Shown: piece by piece, positions 39,720 to 49,469 of the stretch
Layout: each line of letters opens with the position of its first letter
Numbering within the stretch: the first letter of the stretch is position 1
Source: Cellulosimicrobium sp. CUA-896
GTDB lineage: Bacteria > Actinomycetota > Actinomycetes > Actinomycetales > Cellulomonadaceae
Reading direction: 5' to 3'
NCBI RefSeq assembly: GCF_001942335.1
Contig: NZ_MKKH01000008.1
Span: 1 to 64,000, forward strand
Length of the DNA: 64,000 bases
Notes under the pieces: model-generated
What the model was told of the DNA's origin: nothing
The model's database searches: none
Seen by the model: only the letters and a program-made list of their open reading frames with translations
Made by a program: the position numbers and the translations under genes

Positions 39720-40832
39720 TCACCCGGCTTGCTGGACGCCCCGGCGCCAGCGGATGCCGGCCTCGATGAAGTCGTCGATGTCGCCGTCGAACACCGACGA
39801 GGGGTTGCCGACCTCGTGCTCGGTCCGCAGGTCCTTGACCATCTGGTACGGCTGGAGCACGTAGGACCGCATCTGGTCGCCCCAGCTCGCCTTGATGTCG
39901 CCCGCGAGCTCCTTCTTCTTCGCGTTCTCCTCCTCCTGGCGCACGAGCAGCAGGCGGGACTGGAGCACGCGCAGCGCGGCCGCGCGGTTCTGGATCTGCG
40001 ACTTCTCGTTCTGCATCGACACGACGATGCCGGTCGGGATGTGCGTCATGCGGACGGCGGAGTCCGTCGTGTTCACGGACTGGCCCCCCGGCCCGGACGA
40101 GCGGAACACGTCGACCTTGATCTCCGACTCGGGGATCTCGATCGAGTCCGTCTGCTCGATGAGCGGGATGACCTCGACCGCGGCGAACGACGTCTGGCGC
40201 CGGCCCTGGTTGTCGAACGGCGAGATGCGCACGAGCCGGTGCGTGCCGGCCTCCACCGACAGGTGCCCGAACGCGTACGGCGCCTTCACCTCGAACGTCG
40301 CCGACTTCAGGCCGGCCTCCTCCGCGTAGGAGGTGTCGAGCACCGTCGTCGGGTAGCCGTGCCGCTCGGCCCAGCGCAGGTACATGCGCAGCAGCATCTC
40401 GGCGAAGTCGGCGGCGTCGACGCCGCCCGCGCCCGCGCGGATCGTCACGACGGCCTCGCGGGAGTCGTACTCGCCCGCCAGCAGGGTGCGGACCTCGAGC
40501 TGGTCGAGATCCTTGCGGATCCCCGCGACCTCGGTCTCGGCCTCCGTCAGGGTGTCGGCGTCGTCCATCTCGTGACCCATCTCGACGAGGGTCTCGACGT
40601 CGTCGATGCGCTGCCCGAGCCTTTTCACCCGGTCCAGCTCGCCCTGTGCTGCCGACAGTGCAGACGTGACCTGCTGCGCCGCGTCCGGGTCGTCCCAGAG
40701 ATCGGGGGCCGACGCCTTCTCCGACAGCTCGTCGATCCGCGCGCGCAGCACCTCGGGGTCGCTGACGCTCTCGATGGACTCGAGCGTGCTGCGGAGCGCC
40801 TTGATCTCGGTCGCGAAGTCGATGGTGGCCAC
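39720..40832 (-). CDS. prfB: Peptide chain release factor 2
   Basis: RF2 reads UAA and UGA stops. The 370-residue protein has the stop-codon motif region around [13 protein letters not shown] and the catalytic [15 protein letters not shown], where the residue after GGQ is Ser instead of the more usual Gly or His. The frame is continuous; no programmed frameshift site is present. The GTG at 40832 ([13 protein letters not shown]) is preferred to a TTG three codons earlier by comparison with actinobacterial RF2. ftsE follows after 176 bp. Confidence 0.95.
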   Translation of the reverse strand: MATIDFATEIKALRSTLESIESVSDPEVLRARIDELSEKASAPDLWDDPDAAQQVTSALSAAQGELDRVKRLGQRIDDVETLVEMGHEMDDADTLTEAETEVAGIRKDLDQLEVRTLLAGEYDSREAVVTIRAGAGGVDAADFAEMLLRMYLRWAERHGYPTTVLDTSYAEEAGLKSATFEVKAPYAFGHLSVEAGTHRLVRISPFDNQGRRQTSFAAVEVIPLIEQTDSIEIPESEIKVDVFRSSGPGGQSVNTTDSAVRMTHIPTGIVVSMQNEKSQIQNRAAALRVLQSRLLLVRQEEENAKKKELAGDIKASWGDQMRSYVLQPYQMVKDLRTEHEVGNPSSVFDGDIDDFIEAGIRWRRGVQQAG

Positions 40833-40929
40833 GAGGTTCAAGGTTACGCGACGGCCCGGGTGCGGCGCGCCGTCGGGCCCGCCGCCGGGCCCGGGTCTGC
40901 GCTCCCCCGGCCCGACGGCGCGGCCCCGC

Positions 40930-42132
40930 TCACGCGCTCGGCTCGCCCTTGCCGGCCCCGGCCGGGGCGCTCGACGGCGCGTCCGCGGAGCGACGGCCCT
41001 CGTCGCGGGCCTTGGCCAGCATGTCCTCGAGGCGCTTCCGGCGGCGACGGCGGTCGTCGCGGACGCCGAGGAACACCACGACCACGATCGCCACGAGCAG
41101 CAGCTGCGGCCACGGGATCGCCCACGCCGTCACCGAGACGGTGACCGGCTCGAGCGACGCGTCGATCACGTCCTCACCGACCGCCGACGGCGTGACGGTG
41201 ACGGTCGTCGTCACGGGGCCGAGGGGCCACACGCGGTCCACCTCGACGGTGCGGTTGAGCGAGCCGTCCGGGAGGAGCTCGTCGATGGGCTGCGCCGTGC
41301 GGTCCTGCGTGAGCAGCCCGAACAGGGCGGACGTCGAGACGTCGCTGGCCGCACCGAGACGGATGTTGCCCTCGTTCGCGACGTCGTAGGACACGCGCAG
41401 CTCGCCGGCGGCGAAGGGGTTCCACGACGCGGTGTACGCGGCGCTGACGTCGGGCACGGCGAGCGCGGGCTGGACCTCGCCGGTCACGCGCGTCGTGATG
41501 CGGAAGCCGACGCGGCTCTCGACGCCGAGGTTCGTGCCGCCCTCGCCGCTCCGGGTGCTCGTCACGGACGCGGCGATGCCCGCCGGGTGGTCGCCGGGGG
41601 TCGCGTTCTCGGGGACGGTCAGGGTGTACGGGACGACCACGGTCTCCTCGGGGCCGACCTCGACCGTGTCCTGCACGTCGATCCACGTGCCCGCGTCGGT
41701 CGACTCCTCGGTGGAGGGGAGCATGTTGAACCGGCCGTTGGCGGTGAGGTAGCCGTCGGCGGCGTTGATGGCGAACGTCGCGGCGACGTCGCCGAAGTTC
41801 GTGACGGCGAGGTGGTCGTCGACGCTCGCGCCCGGGTCGAGCTCGAGGTCGACCCAGCGGCGTCCGTCCGGGCCGTCCGGGCCCGACGGCGTCACGCTCC
41901 ACGTGATGCGGCCCTCCGAGTCGGCGGGCTCGGTGTCGGCAGACTCCGTGTCGGCGGGCTCCGTGTCGGCGGGCAGGACCGTGGCCGCTGCGGCGGGCAG
42001 GACCGTGGCCGTTGCGGCGGGCACGGGGCCGGCGGCGCCCGCGGAGGCGGCGGGCAGGAGTGCGGCGCTGAGTGCGGCGAGCGTCGCGAGGACGCGGCGC
42101 GCGGTGCGGCGGGGCTGTCGTGCGGAAGTCAC
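40930..42132 (-). CDS. DUF916 surface protein with C-terminal membrane anchor
   Basis: The 400-residue protein has an Arg-rich start and signal-like segment ([19 protein letters not shown]), a short repeat region (about 40-70, alternating ATVLPA and [10 protein letters not shown]), a DUF916-like Ig fold ([40 protein letters not shown]), a second beta domain, one membrane helix ([14 protein letters not shown]) and a basic tail. In Firmicutes DUF916 proteins act with WxL surface proteins on peptidoglycan. Here a WxL-like protein is encoded just upstream. The GTG start at 42132 was chosen to place the basic residues at the N-terminus. Confidence 0.72.
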   Translation of the reverse strand: MTSARQPRRTARRVLATLAALSAALLPAASAGAAGPVPAATATVLPAAAATVLPADTEPADTESADTEPADSEGRITWSVTPSGPDGPDGRRWVDLELDPGASVDDHLAVTNFGDVAATFAINAADGYLTANGRFNMLPSTEESTDAGTWIDVQDTVEVGPEETVVVPYTLTVPENATPGDHPAGIAASVTSTRSGEGGTNLGVESRVGFRITTRVTGEVQPALAVPDVSAAYTASWNPFAAGELRVSYDVANEGNIRLGAASDVSTSALFGLLTQDRTAQPIDELLPDGSLNRTVEVDRVWPLGPVTTTVTVTPSAVGEDVIDASLEPVTVSVTAWAIPWPQLLLVAIVVVVFLGVRDDRRRRRKRLEDMLAKARDEGRRSADAPSSAPAGAGKGEPSA

Positions 42133-42170
42133 TGGTCTTCGTGCTCTCTCGGTGCTGGTGCGACGACGAA

Positions 42171-42224
42171 CGGCGGGCCGGGTGGTCCCGGAGGTCTGCG
42201 CCTCCGGAAGCACCCGGCCCGCCG
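42171..42224 (-). terminator. Strong hairpin between the WxL-like and DUF916 genes
   Basis: A 14-bp perfect stem (42171-42184 with 42211-42224) is extended inward by CCGGAGG pairing with CCTCCGG. It is 47 bp past the WxL-like stop and 39 bp before the DUF916 start, so it may attenuate downstream expression and keep the surface protein in excess. Confidence 0.8.
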
Positions 42225-42270
42225 TCCGTCAGTCCGTGCGGATCCGGTCAGCGACCGGTCGCTCGACGGA

Positions 42271-42923
42271 TCAGAACGCGTCCTCGAAGAGGGACAGCGT
42301 GATCGTCGAGTTGTACGAACCGCCCTCGACGTCCTCGGCGGTGCGGAGGGTGAGGCCCGCGTTCGCGGTCCACGAGCCCTCCGGCGCGACCTCGCCGGAG
42401 TCGAAGGTCGAGACGAGGAGCTCCTGGTCGGCGAGGCCGACGTTGTCGCTGTCGTCCGCGTCGCCCTCGAGCGCCGGGTCGACCTCGGGACCCTCGGAAA
42501 CGAGACCCGACTCGCTCTCGGAGACGAGGTTCGGCGTCCAGCCGAGGTTCTCGGCGCCGATCTCGGTGCCGTTCTCGTTGACGAAGGCGGTTGCGCTGCC
42601 GAGGACGTACACGCGGCGGAACCCGCCTCGGGGATCTCGTCGCCCGTGCGGGTGTCGGTCACGGTGACGGCCGGGAGCTCGCCCGTGAACTCGCGCGTGC
42701 CCTCGACCGAGGAGTCACCCTCGCTCAGGCTCGTGGACTCGGCCGCCACGCTGAAGGCGAGGTTGCCGGGCTCGACGGTCGACTCGATCTCGACCGACAC
42801 GTCCACGTTCTGGTCGTCACCGACGGGGTCGGCCATGGCAGCGGAGGACAGAGCGACCGTGCCGATGAGCATCGCACCGAGGGCACCCCCGGCGACGAGC
42901 TGCTTCCTTGCTCGTGCGTTCAT
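42271..42923 (-). CDS. Secreted WxL-like surface protein (one frame break)
   Basis: About 217 residues: a signal peptide (KQLVAGGALGAMLIGTVALSSAAMA), then beta-rich acidic sequence with DVSVEIESTVEPGNLAFSV near the start and GLTLRTAEDVEGGSYNSTITLSLFEDAF at the end. The overall layout (repeated LxF/LxV strands, C-terminal TLTLSLF) resembles WxL-domain or related actinobacterial surface proteins, but no clear WxL motif is seen, so family membership is tentative. A GGGG run read as GGG near 42622 breaks the frame. The ATG at 42923 has GGAGAG 8 nt upstream. Confidence 0.6.
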
Positions 42924-43006
42924 GTTGTTGCTCTCCATCGTTGGAGTTGTTGTCGGACCGGATCACCATAGCGGCGAACCATGCGGTTTCACAGAGATGC
43001 GCGAGA

Positions 43007-43056
43007 AGTGGTCAACCACTGTTAAGGAAGTGAACGAACACCCTTCGTCCGTTCAC
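43007..43056. promoter_or_regulatory. Two inverted repeats upstream of the WxL-like gene
   Basis: AGTGGTCAACCACT (43007-43020) has 6-bp arms around two bases and resembles a GntR-type half-site pair. GTGAACG (43030-43036) and CGTTCAC (43050-43056) form a second inverted repeat. The interval 42939-43112 is clearly AT-richer than its flanks and should carry the promoter; on the coding strand TTGACC within the first palindrome could be a -35. Confidence 0.45.
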
Positions 43057-43112
43057 GCACCGTTGCGTACAGTCCTCTCTCCGTCGTTCGTCGTCGAACA
43101 GGCGTCGACGGT

Positions 43113-43670
43113 TCACCACGCCCTCGCGCGTGCTTCCGCACGGACGATGATGCCATCACTCCAGAGCTGCGTCACCCAGCTGACCATGGCGGGTCGCGCG
43201 AGCGCGGTCAGCGAGACCTCGGCGGTGCGCCCGTCGGCGGTGGTCGCGTCGACCACCCGGACGCCGTCCAGCCCGGCCGTCGCGTCGGGGTGTTCCTGCA
43301 GGTAGTCCCGCACTTCCGCCTGGATCTCACCGTCGGTCAGCGTGAGCACCGCGCCGTCCGTCGGACGCTCGGCGGCGCCCGCGTAGAACGTCTCCTGCGA
43401 CATGGAATCTGCCGCCGCGAGCGCGAGCGCGTCGGCGAGGTCGAACAGCCGTTTGCGCTCGAGGTGGACCTGCGTCGCGCTCACCACCACGGTGACGAGC
43501 AGCAGGGCGAACGCCACGAACGCGGACGTGAGCAGCATGATCTGGCCGGACTCGCGAGCGAGGGCGTCCTCGGGCGTGTCCTCGCGCGAGCCCTTGCGGG
43601 TCGACCTGCCGGCGTCACGGGCGGTGCCGGCGGGCGCGTCCCACCGACCGGTCGTCCTCGCGCCCGTCAC
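43113..43670 (-). CDS. TadG-like pilus locus protein
   Basis: The 185-residue protein has one hydrophobic segment (MLLTSAFVAFALLLVTVVVSA) preceded by ESGQI, a prepilin-like context common to TadE/TadG proteins, then an outside domain. The preceding 45 residues are basic. The GTG at 43670 overlaps the stop of the TadE gene (GTGA). It is the last gene of the Tad cluster. It is much shorter than TadG proteins with von Willebrand domains, matching actinobacterial Rv3660-type loci. Confidence 0.7.
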   Translation of the reverse strand: MTGARTTGRWDAPAGTARDAGRSTRKGSREDTPEDALARESGQIMLLTSAFVAFALLLVTVVVSATQVHLERKRLFDLADALALAAADSMSQETFYAGAAERPTDGAVLTLTDGEIQAEVRDYLQEHPDATAGLDGVRVVDATTADGRTAEVSLTALARPAMVSWVTQLWSDGIIVRAEARARAW

Positions 43671-44176
43671 GGTCGCCGCGCCGCGTACTGGTCGACCTCG
43701 GCGACGAAGCGCGACTCGACCGGGACGGACAGGGGGACGGCGTCGCGGACGAACGCCGGGACGAGCGGGAGCGGCACGTCGAGCCGCACGTGCGCGGCGA
43801 CGTCGCTCCCCGGCTCGAGGCACGGCGACGTCGAGCAGGCCACCGTGAGCGTGTCGCTCGGCCCCTCGTCGAACCCCTGGTCCTCGAGCGCGATCGCGAC
43901 CGCCGCGCCGGCCCGGGCGCGCGCCTCGGCGCTCGAGGGCGCGGTGACGAACGCGCGCGCCGCCTCGCGCGCGGCGCCCTCGACCGCGAACGTGGCCGCC
44001 TGGACGCGGCCCACCGTGAGCACCAGGTACAGGAGGGGCAGCAGGAGGACGAGCGCCACGCCGAGGAACTCGACCACCGCGTTCCCGCGCTCGCCCGGCT
44101 CCGGTGACGACGCGCACGCCGGTCCGGTGAGCCGTGCGCGGGCGCGTCGCACCGGCTCGGGCACGGCGATCCTCAT
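43667..44176 (-). CDS. TadE-like pseudopilin
   Basis: The 169-residue protein has the TadE start ERGNAVVEFLGVALVLLLPLLYLVLTVG (about 29-56), with a Glu five residues into the hydrophobic part, as in pseudopilins. Two cysteines (ACSTSPC) suggest an external disulfide. The ATG overlaps the stop of the next upstream TadE gene by four bases. It probably assembles with the Flp-like pilin. Confidence 0.82.
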   Translation of the reverse strand: MRIAVPEPVRRARARLTGPACASSPEPGERGNAVVEFLGVALVLLLPLLYLVLTVGRVQAATFAVEGAAREAARAFVTAPSSAEARARAGAAVAIALEDQGFDEGPSDTLTVACSTSPCLEPGSDVAAHVRLDVPLPLVPAFVRDAVPLSVPVESRFVAEVDQYAARRP

Positions 44177-44559
44177 GCGCCCTCCTCGAGCGCGTGCCCG
44201 GAGACCGTCACGGCCCCGGACGGTCCGAGCAGGCCGACGACCGGCAGCGGCGCCGTGACGGTCACCTCCACGACGGCCAGTCCGTCCACCGTGCTCTGGC
44301 GTGCCGTGACGTCCTGCGCGTAGCGCGACGACAGCGAGGCCGCGATGAGCTCCTGCGTCCGGGCGACGCCGTCGGACGGGCCGCGGTCGGCACGCCCCGC
44401 CACCCGTGCCCCCTCTGCGGCACAGTCGATGATCATCGACCGCACGTGGACGGCGAGGGCGACCTGGACCACGCCGAGGAAGAGCACGAGCACGAGGACG
44501 GAGACGAGCGTGAAGTCCACGACCGCGGACCCGCGCTCGTGCTCCGACGCGCCCTGCAC
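44173..44559 (-). CDS. TadE-like pseudopilin (second)
   Basis: The 128-residue protein begins with GASEHERGSAVVDFTLVSVLVLVLFLGVVQVALAVHVR, a TadE-type hydrophobic N-terminus with Asp in place of the usual Glu. The outer domain is short. The GTG at 44559 follows the pilin-like gene by 1 bp, and its stop overlaps the next start, so all small pilin genes are co-translated. Confidence 0.8.
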   Translation of the reverse strand: MQGASEHERGSAVVDFTLVSVLVLVLFLGVVQVALAVHVRSMIIDCAAEGARVAGRADRGPSDGVARTQELIAASLSSRYAQDVTARQSTVDGLAVVEVTVTAPLPVVGLLGPSGAVTVSGHALEEGA

Positions 44560-44560
44560 G

Positions 44561-44779
44561 TCAGGGTCCGCTGACGCTGCTGATCGCGTCGCTGAAGGCC
44601 GCGGTGAGCGCGGGCCCGGCGACGGCCCACAGCGCGATCACGAGTCCCGCCGTCATCAGGGTGATGAGCACCCATCCCGGCACGTCCCCGCGCTCGACGT
44701 CCGCGCCCGACAACCGCCGGTAGATCCCCGCGCCGGCGCTGCGTGCCCGGCGCACCGTCCTGCTGAGCAGCGTGTGCAT
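44561..44779 (-). CDS. Flp-like pilin
   Basis: The 72-residue protein has a basic leader, then ERGDVPGWVLITLMTAGLVIALWAVAG, a single hydrophobic helix, and a short C-terminus ending in SSVSGP. Its position between tadC and the tadE genes marks it as the major pilin. The helix start (GDVPGW) lacks the usual Glu-Tyr pair of classical Flp pilins, so it is an unusual type. The ATG at 44779 has AGGAGG 6-10 nt upstream. Confidence 0.72.
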   Translation of the reverse strand: MHTLLSRTVRRARSAGAGIYRRLSGADVERGDVPGWVLITLMTAGLVIALWAVAGPALTAAFSDAISSVSGP

Positions 44780-44891
44780 GCGTCCTCCTCCTGCGGCGCC
44801 CCGTCCTCGGGTGCGCGTGCGATGTCGTGCGATCGTTCGTGGGCTGTCGTGGTGGTCTGGCGGCGGTCGAGGCTCGTCGGGCGGGGTCGTC

Positions 44892-45833
44892 TCAGAAACC
44901 GATCCGCAGGGTCGCGACCGACGGGAACACGGCGAACACGACGGTCACCGGGAGAATGAGGAACACCACCGGGACCATCATGAGGACCTCCTTGCGCCCG
45001 CCCGCCTCCATGAGGGCGCGCCGGCCCGACTCGCGCACGTCCTGCGCCTGGGACCGCAGCACCTCCGCCAGGGGCGTGCCGCGCTCGACCGCGACGGCCA
45101 CGCCCTCGGCGAAGCGCGTCAGGCTGGGCAGCGACGTGCGGTCCGCGAGCTGCTCGAGCGCCCGCGTCAGCGGCGCGCCGGCGCGCACGGACGCGAGGGT
45201 CGTCGAGAGCTCGGCGGAGAGCTCTCCGCGGGCTGTCGACGCGACGCGCTCGAGCGCCGCGACAGGGCCTTCGCCGGCCGCGACGGCGAGGGCGAGGAGC
45301 TCGGCGACGGTCGGGAACTCCGCGAGCATGCGCTCCTCGCGACGCCGGACCGCCCGCGCCAGGTGCTGGTCGCACGCCAGGACCCCGCCCACACCGCACA
45401 AGATCGCGAGCAGCACGAGCGCGACGACCGACGACCCACGCGTGGCGGCGAGCAGGACCGCCAGCAGCGTCCCCGCGGCGAGCCCGAGCACACCCCAGAC
45501 CAGCTGACGGGCACGGAACTGGTCGACGCTCTCGGCGCGTCCAGCGCGGTCGAGGCGCCGACGCAGCTCCCCCCGCGTCGAGCCGATCCGGTCGAGCGCC
45601 CGACCGGCGTCGGCGACCCACGGTGCGACGAGCCGTTCGATCGTCGGGAAGGGCGTGTGCACCGGCTGGTCGCGCAGCAGGGCGGAGGTCGCGTCGCGCG
45701 TGCGCAGGTACGGCGCGAGCCGTTCGTCGAGCCGGATGGCCCGTCCGCGGACGCCGGCGGCGACGAGCAGGACGCCGATGCCGGCGAGGGCACCGGCCGC
45801 GGCTCCGACCCACGAGATCTCGGGAGCGGTCAT
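44892..45833 (-). CDS. tadC: Tad secretion membrane protein TadC
   Basis: The 313-residue type II secretion F-domain protein has membrane segments near 10-28, 112-150 and the C-terminus (VLMMVPVVFLILPVTVVFAVF). The F-domain core shows EFPTVAELLALAVAAGEGPVAALERVA and the terminal GGRKEVLMM. With TadB it forms the inner-membrane platform for pilin assembly. The ATG at 45833 overlaps the tadB stop by four bases. Confidence 0.88.
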   Translation of the reverse strand: MTAPEISWVGAAAGALAGIGVLLVAAGVRGRAIRLDERLAPYLRTRDATSALLRDQPVHTPFPTIERLVAPWVADAGRALDRIGSTRGELRRRLDRAGRAESVDQFRARQLVWGVLGLAAGTLLAVLLAATRGSSVVALVLLAILCGVGGVLACDQHLARAVRRREERMLAEFPTVAELLALAVAAGEGPVAALERVASTARGELSAELSTTLASVRAGAPLTRALEQLADRTSLPSLTRFAEGVAVAVERGTPLAEVLRSQAQDVRESGRRALMEAGGRKEVLMMVPVVFLILPVTVVFAVFPSVATLRIGF

Positions 45834-46689
45834 CGCAGGACCCTCTCCTCCTCCGGCAGGCGACCGATCCGCAGCATGAGCTGGTAGGCCACCACCGTGC
45901 ACGCCGCGCCTCCGGCGAGGACGAGCGCGCCTGTGACGGAGTTGTACGCCGCCGCGGTCTCCGGACGGGTCGCGAGGAAGCCGAGCACGACCCACGGCCC
46001 CGCGACGGCCAAACGAGCGCCGTTGACCGTCCAGGACTGACGTGCTTCGAGCTCCCCGCGCGTGCGGGCGTCCTCGCGCAGGAACGTCGACAGGGTCCGC
46101 AGGAGCCGGCCGAGGTCGGTGCCGCCGACGTCGCGGGTCAGGCGCAGCGCCTCGACGATACGGTCGGCGACCGGGTCGGCGAGCCGCTCCTTCAGCGCGT
46201 CCAGGCAGTCGCCGAACCGCCCGCTCGCTCGGTAGTCCTGTGCGAAGCGCCGGAACGGCTCGCGCAGCTCGAGCGGCCCGCGGTCGCCGAGCTGGCCCAC
46301 CGCCTCCGGCAACGACAGCCCGGCGCGGACGCCCGACGCGAGGTGGTCCACGACCTCCGGCCACACGTCGCGCAGCCGGGCGCGCCGGTGCCGGGCACGC
46401 GCCCGGACGAGCATCGCGGGCGCGGACGCGGCGATGAGGGCGAAGCACGCGGCGATCGTCGCCGACCGGGTCAGCACGCCCGCCACGAGCAGGACGGCGA
46501 CGCCGACGCCCACGCTGCTGCCGACGAGGGCACCGGGTGTGACCGAGGGGGCGCCGGCCTGGACGAGGAGGTCCTGCGTTCGGGCGGACCAGCCGTCGGG
46601 TCGGCGGGGCCGGCGCGGCCCGGGCGCCAGAACGACCACCAGACGCAGAACAGGCCCGCCCCGAGGAGGAGGCCGACGACGACGCCCAC
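45830..46689 (-). CDS. tadB: Tad secretion membrane protein TadB (one frame break)
   Basis: About 286 residues with the F-domain segment DVWPEVVDHLASGVRAGLSLPEAVGQLGDRGP and EALRLTRDVGGTDLGRLLRTLSTFLRED. Membrane segments lie at the N-terminus (VGVVVGLLLGAGLF) and after the F-domain. One C is missing near 46619 (GGGCCCGCG read as GGGCCGCG), splitting the first 25 residues from the rest. The GTG at 46689 follows the tadA stop by 1 bp. Confidence 0.88.
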
Positions 46690-46690
46690 G

Positions 46691-47977
46691 TCAGCGCACC
46701 CCCGACCACGCGCCGTCGGCCAGGGCACGACGCTCGTACCCCGCCTCGGGCCGCAGCAGCGCGGCGAGGTCGATGCCGGCACGCGCGAACCGATCGGCCG
46801 CCGGCGGGTAGCCGTCGCCCCGGACCAGGGCGTCGCCGGAGCGGACGAACAGCTCCGACGCCTCGACGACACCCTCCTCGACGCGTCCCGGCACGCCCAG
46901 GATCTCGCGCACGCGACGCCGCCCGTCGACGTCCACCCCGAGGTGCACGACGAGGTCGACGGCGGACGCGACGGTGGGAACCACGAACCGGTCCGAGACG
47001 TTCTCCCCCGCGAGCAGCGGCAGCGTGGACATCTTGGCGAGCGCCTCCCGCGCCGAGTTGGCGTGGATCGTGCACATCCCGGGAACTCCGGCGTTCAGAG
47101 CGATCAGGAGGTCGAAGCTCTCCGCCTCACGCACCTCGCCGATGACGATCCGATCCGGGCGCATGCGCAGCGCCTCCTTGACGAGGCGACGCAACGGGAT
47201 CTCCCCCGTCCCCTCGAGGCTCGGCTGCCGGCACTGCATCGACACGATGTCGCGCACCGCGAAGCGCAGCTCGAACACCTCCTCGCACGTGATGACGCGC
47301 TGCGTCGCCGGGATCGATCCGGCGAGGGCGTTGAGCATGGTCGTCTTGCCGGCCTGCGTCGCTCCCGCGACGAGGACGTTCAGGCCGGCGCGGACCGACG
47401 CGTCGAGGAAGGCGGCCGCCTGCGCGGTGAGCGACCCGAGGCGCACGAGGTCGTCGAGGTGCGACGCCCGCACGACGTGCTTGCGGATGTTGACGGCGAA
47501 GCTCTCCCGGGTGACGTCGGGGATGACGACGTGGAGCCGCTCGCCGCCCGGGAGCGCGGCGTCGACGAACGGGCTGGACAGGTCGAGCCGGCGGCCCGAG
47601 GAGCGCAGCATCTGCTCGACGAGGTCGCGCACCTGCTGGGCGGTGAGGATCGTGGTGGTGAGCTCGGAGACCCCGCCGCGGGCCACGAAGACCTGCTGCG
47701 GGCTGTTGATCCAGATCTCCTCGATCTCCGGGTCGTCGAGGTACTGCTGCAACGGTCCGAGGCCGGCGACCGCGTCCACGACCGCCCGTCCGGCCGCCGT
47801 CGGGTCGGCCAGCGGCGTGACGGCTCCGAGCGCGCTGCGCGTCTCGTAGTCGGCCACCGCGTCGCGCACGAGGCGGTCGACCGCCGCCCGGTCGCGTGCC
47901 GGGTCGACCCCGCGGCGACGGACGAGCTCGCGCACCTCGCTCTCGAGCACGGCGATCCCGTGCGCGTCGACGGACAT
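46691..47977 (-). CDS. tadA: Tad pilus assembly ATPase TadA/CpaF
   Basis: The 428-residue secretion ATPase has Walker A GATQAGKTT, ITCEEVFELRF (Asp box region), IVIGEVREAESFDLLIALNAGVPGMCTIHANS with the conserved His, and a domain before it (IEEIWINSPQQVFVARGG). It powers pilin extrusion through TadBC. The ATG at 47977 was chosen with GAGGTG upstream; longer starts (47999-48055 region) have atypical sequence. The frame is intact. No TadZ or TadV prepilin peptidase lies beside it. Confidence 0.93.
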   Translation of the reverse strand: MSVDAHGIAVLESEVRELVRRRGVDPARDRAAVDRLVRDAVADYETRSALGAVTPLADPTAAGRAVVDAVAGLGPLQQYLDDPEIEEIWINSPQQVFVARGGVSELTTTILTAQQVRDLVEQMLRSSGRRLDLSSPFVDAALPGGERLHVVIPDVTRESFAVNIRKHVVRASHLDDLVRLGSLTAQAAAFLDASVRAGLNVLVAGATQAGKTTMLNALAGSIPATQRVITCEEVFELRFAVRDIVSMQCRQPSLEGTGEIPLRRLVKEALRMRPDRIVIGEVREAESFDLLIALNAGVPGMCTIHANSAREALAKMSTLPLLAGENVSDRFVVPTVASAVDLVVHLGVDVDGRRRVREILGVPGRVEEGVVEASELFVRSGDALVRGDGYPPAADRFARAGIDLAALLRPEAGYERRALADGAWSGVR

Positions 47978-48231
47978 CCGCGCGTCCACCTCGCTCCCGT
48001 TCGGCCGGCAGCTGCGCGCCGGAATCTGGACGAACGACGCCAGACAGTAGGGCATCGGAGCATCAGCGCAGAAGTGCCCTTGTGGACAACGGCGACCGAT
48101 CGGCAGGATTCCGCCGGTCCCGGGCGCGTCTCGTCCCACATGATGAGCGCCCACGACGCGCGCCGTCGGGCGCGGCGAGCCCGACCGACCAGGACCGATG
48201 GCAGGTCGGCGACGGCCGGTAGGGTCGGCGC

Positions 48232-49460
48232 ATGGCACCGCAGACCGGACCGCTCCCGCCCGGCCGCTGGCGGGACGCCGCGCGCGCGACCGGTCTGCTC
48301 TCCCCCGACGGCCACGTCGCGTCGACGGTCTTCGCCGAGATGACCGACCTCGCGCGCCGCACGGGCGCGATCAACCTCGGGCAGGGCTTCCCCGACGTCG
48401 ACGGGCCGGCCGCCGTCAAGCACGCGGCGCAGCGGGCGATCGAGGACGGGCACAACCAGTACCCGCCCGGCCCGGGGGTCCTCGCGCTGCGCAACGCGGT
48501 CGCCGACCACCAGTTCCGCCACTACGGCCTGGACCCCGACCCGGAGACCGAGGTGCTCGTCACCACGGGCGCCACCGAGGCGATCGCCGCCACGCTGCTC
48601 GCGCTCGCCGGACCGGGCGACGACGTCGTGACCCTCGAACCGTTCTACGACTCCCACGCGGCCGGCATCGCACTCGCCGGCGCGCGCCACGTCACCGTCC
48701 CGCTGGTCCCCGGCCGCGACCGCTTCCACCTCGACGTCGACGCGCTGCGCGCCGCGGTCACCGACCGCACGCGGATCATCCTCGTGAACTCGCCGCACAA
48801 CCCGACCGGCACCGTCCTCACACTCGACGAGCTCGACGCGATCGCCGCCGTCGCACGCCGCCACGACGCCGTCGTCGTCACCGACGAGGTCTACGAGCAC
48901 CTGACGTACGACGACGCCCCGCACGTCCCGATCGCCACGCTGCCCGGCATGCGCCAGCGCACGATCACCGTCTCGTCGGCCGGCAAGACGTTCTCGTTCA
49001 CCGGCTGGAAGGTCGGCTGGCTGCACGGCCCCGCGCCGCTCGTCACGGCCGTGCGCACGGTCAAGCAGTTCCTCACCTACGCATCCGGCGCCCCGTTCCA
49101 GCCGGCGATCGCCGACGCCCTCGCCGACGACGAGACGCCGAGGGCCCTCGCCGACTCCCTCGCGGTGCGCCGCGACCTGCTGTGCACCGGTCTCGAGGCG
49201 GCGGGGTTCGACGTCGTGGTGCCGCAGGGCACGTACTTCGTCGTGGCCGACGGCGCCCCGCTCGGCCACGACGACGGCGTCGCCCTGTGCCGCGCGCTGC
49301 CCGAGCTCGCCGGCGTGGTCGGCGTCCCGGTGAGCGCGTTCTGCACGCCCGGCTCACCGACGGCCCGGGCCCTCGCGTCGCGCGTGCGGTTCACGTTCGT
49401 CAAGCGCGACGACGTGCTCCGCGACGCCGTCGAGCGCTCGCCCGCCTGCGCCGCGCCTGA
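48232..49460 (+). CDS. PLP aminotransferase class I/II (one frame break)
   Basis: About 409 residues resembling methionine/aspartate-type aminotransferases (YbdL/DapC group). GQGFPDVDG, NQYPPGPGV, NSPHNPTGTVL, the cofactor Asp/Tyr in VVTDEVYEHLTYDD and the Schiff-base Lys in TVSSAGKTFSFTGWKVGW are present. A GG read as G near 49436 removes the natural stop; with the base restored the protein ends VERLARLRRA. The apparent 534-residue version reads into the antisense of the next gene. The ATG is 6 nt after TAGGGT (leaderless pattern). Confidence 0.9.
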
Positions 49461-49469
49461 CCCGTCCGG

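Noticed and set aside
39720-40841. Programmed frameshift in prfB
   Set aside because: The reading frame is continuous from the start codon, and no early in-frame TGA with a shift site is present.
43007-43020. DasR (dre) operator
   Set aside because: The half-sites match, but the central spacing is two bases instead of four, so a true dre site is unlikely.
40606-43305. 899-codon open frame on the + strand
   Set aside because: Antisense to prfB, DUF916 and the WxL-like gene, whose minus-strand products have clear domains.
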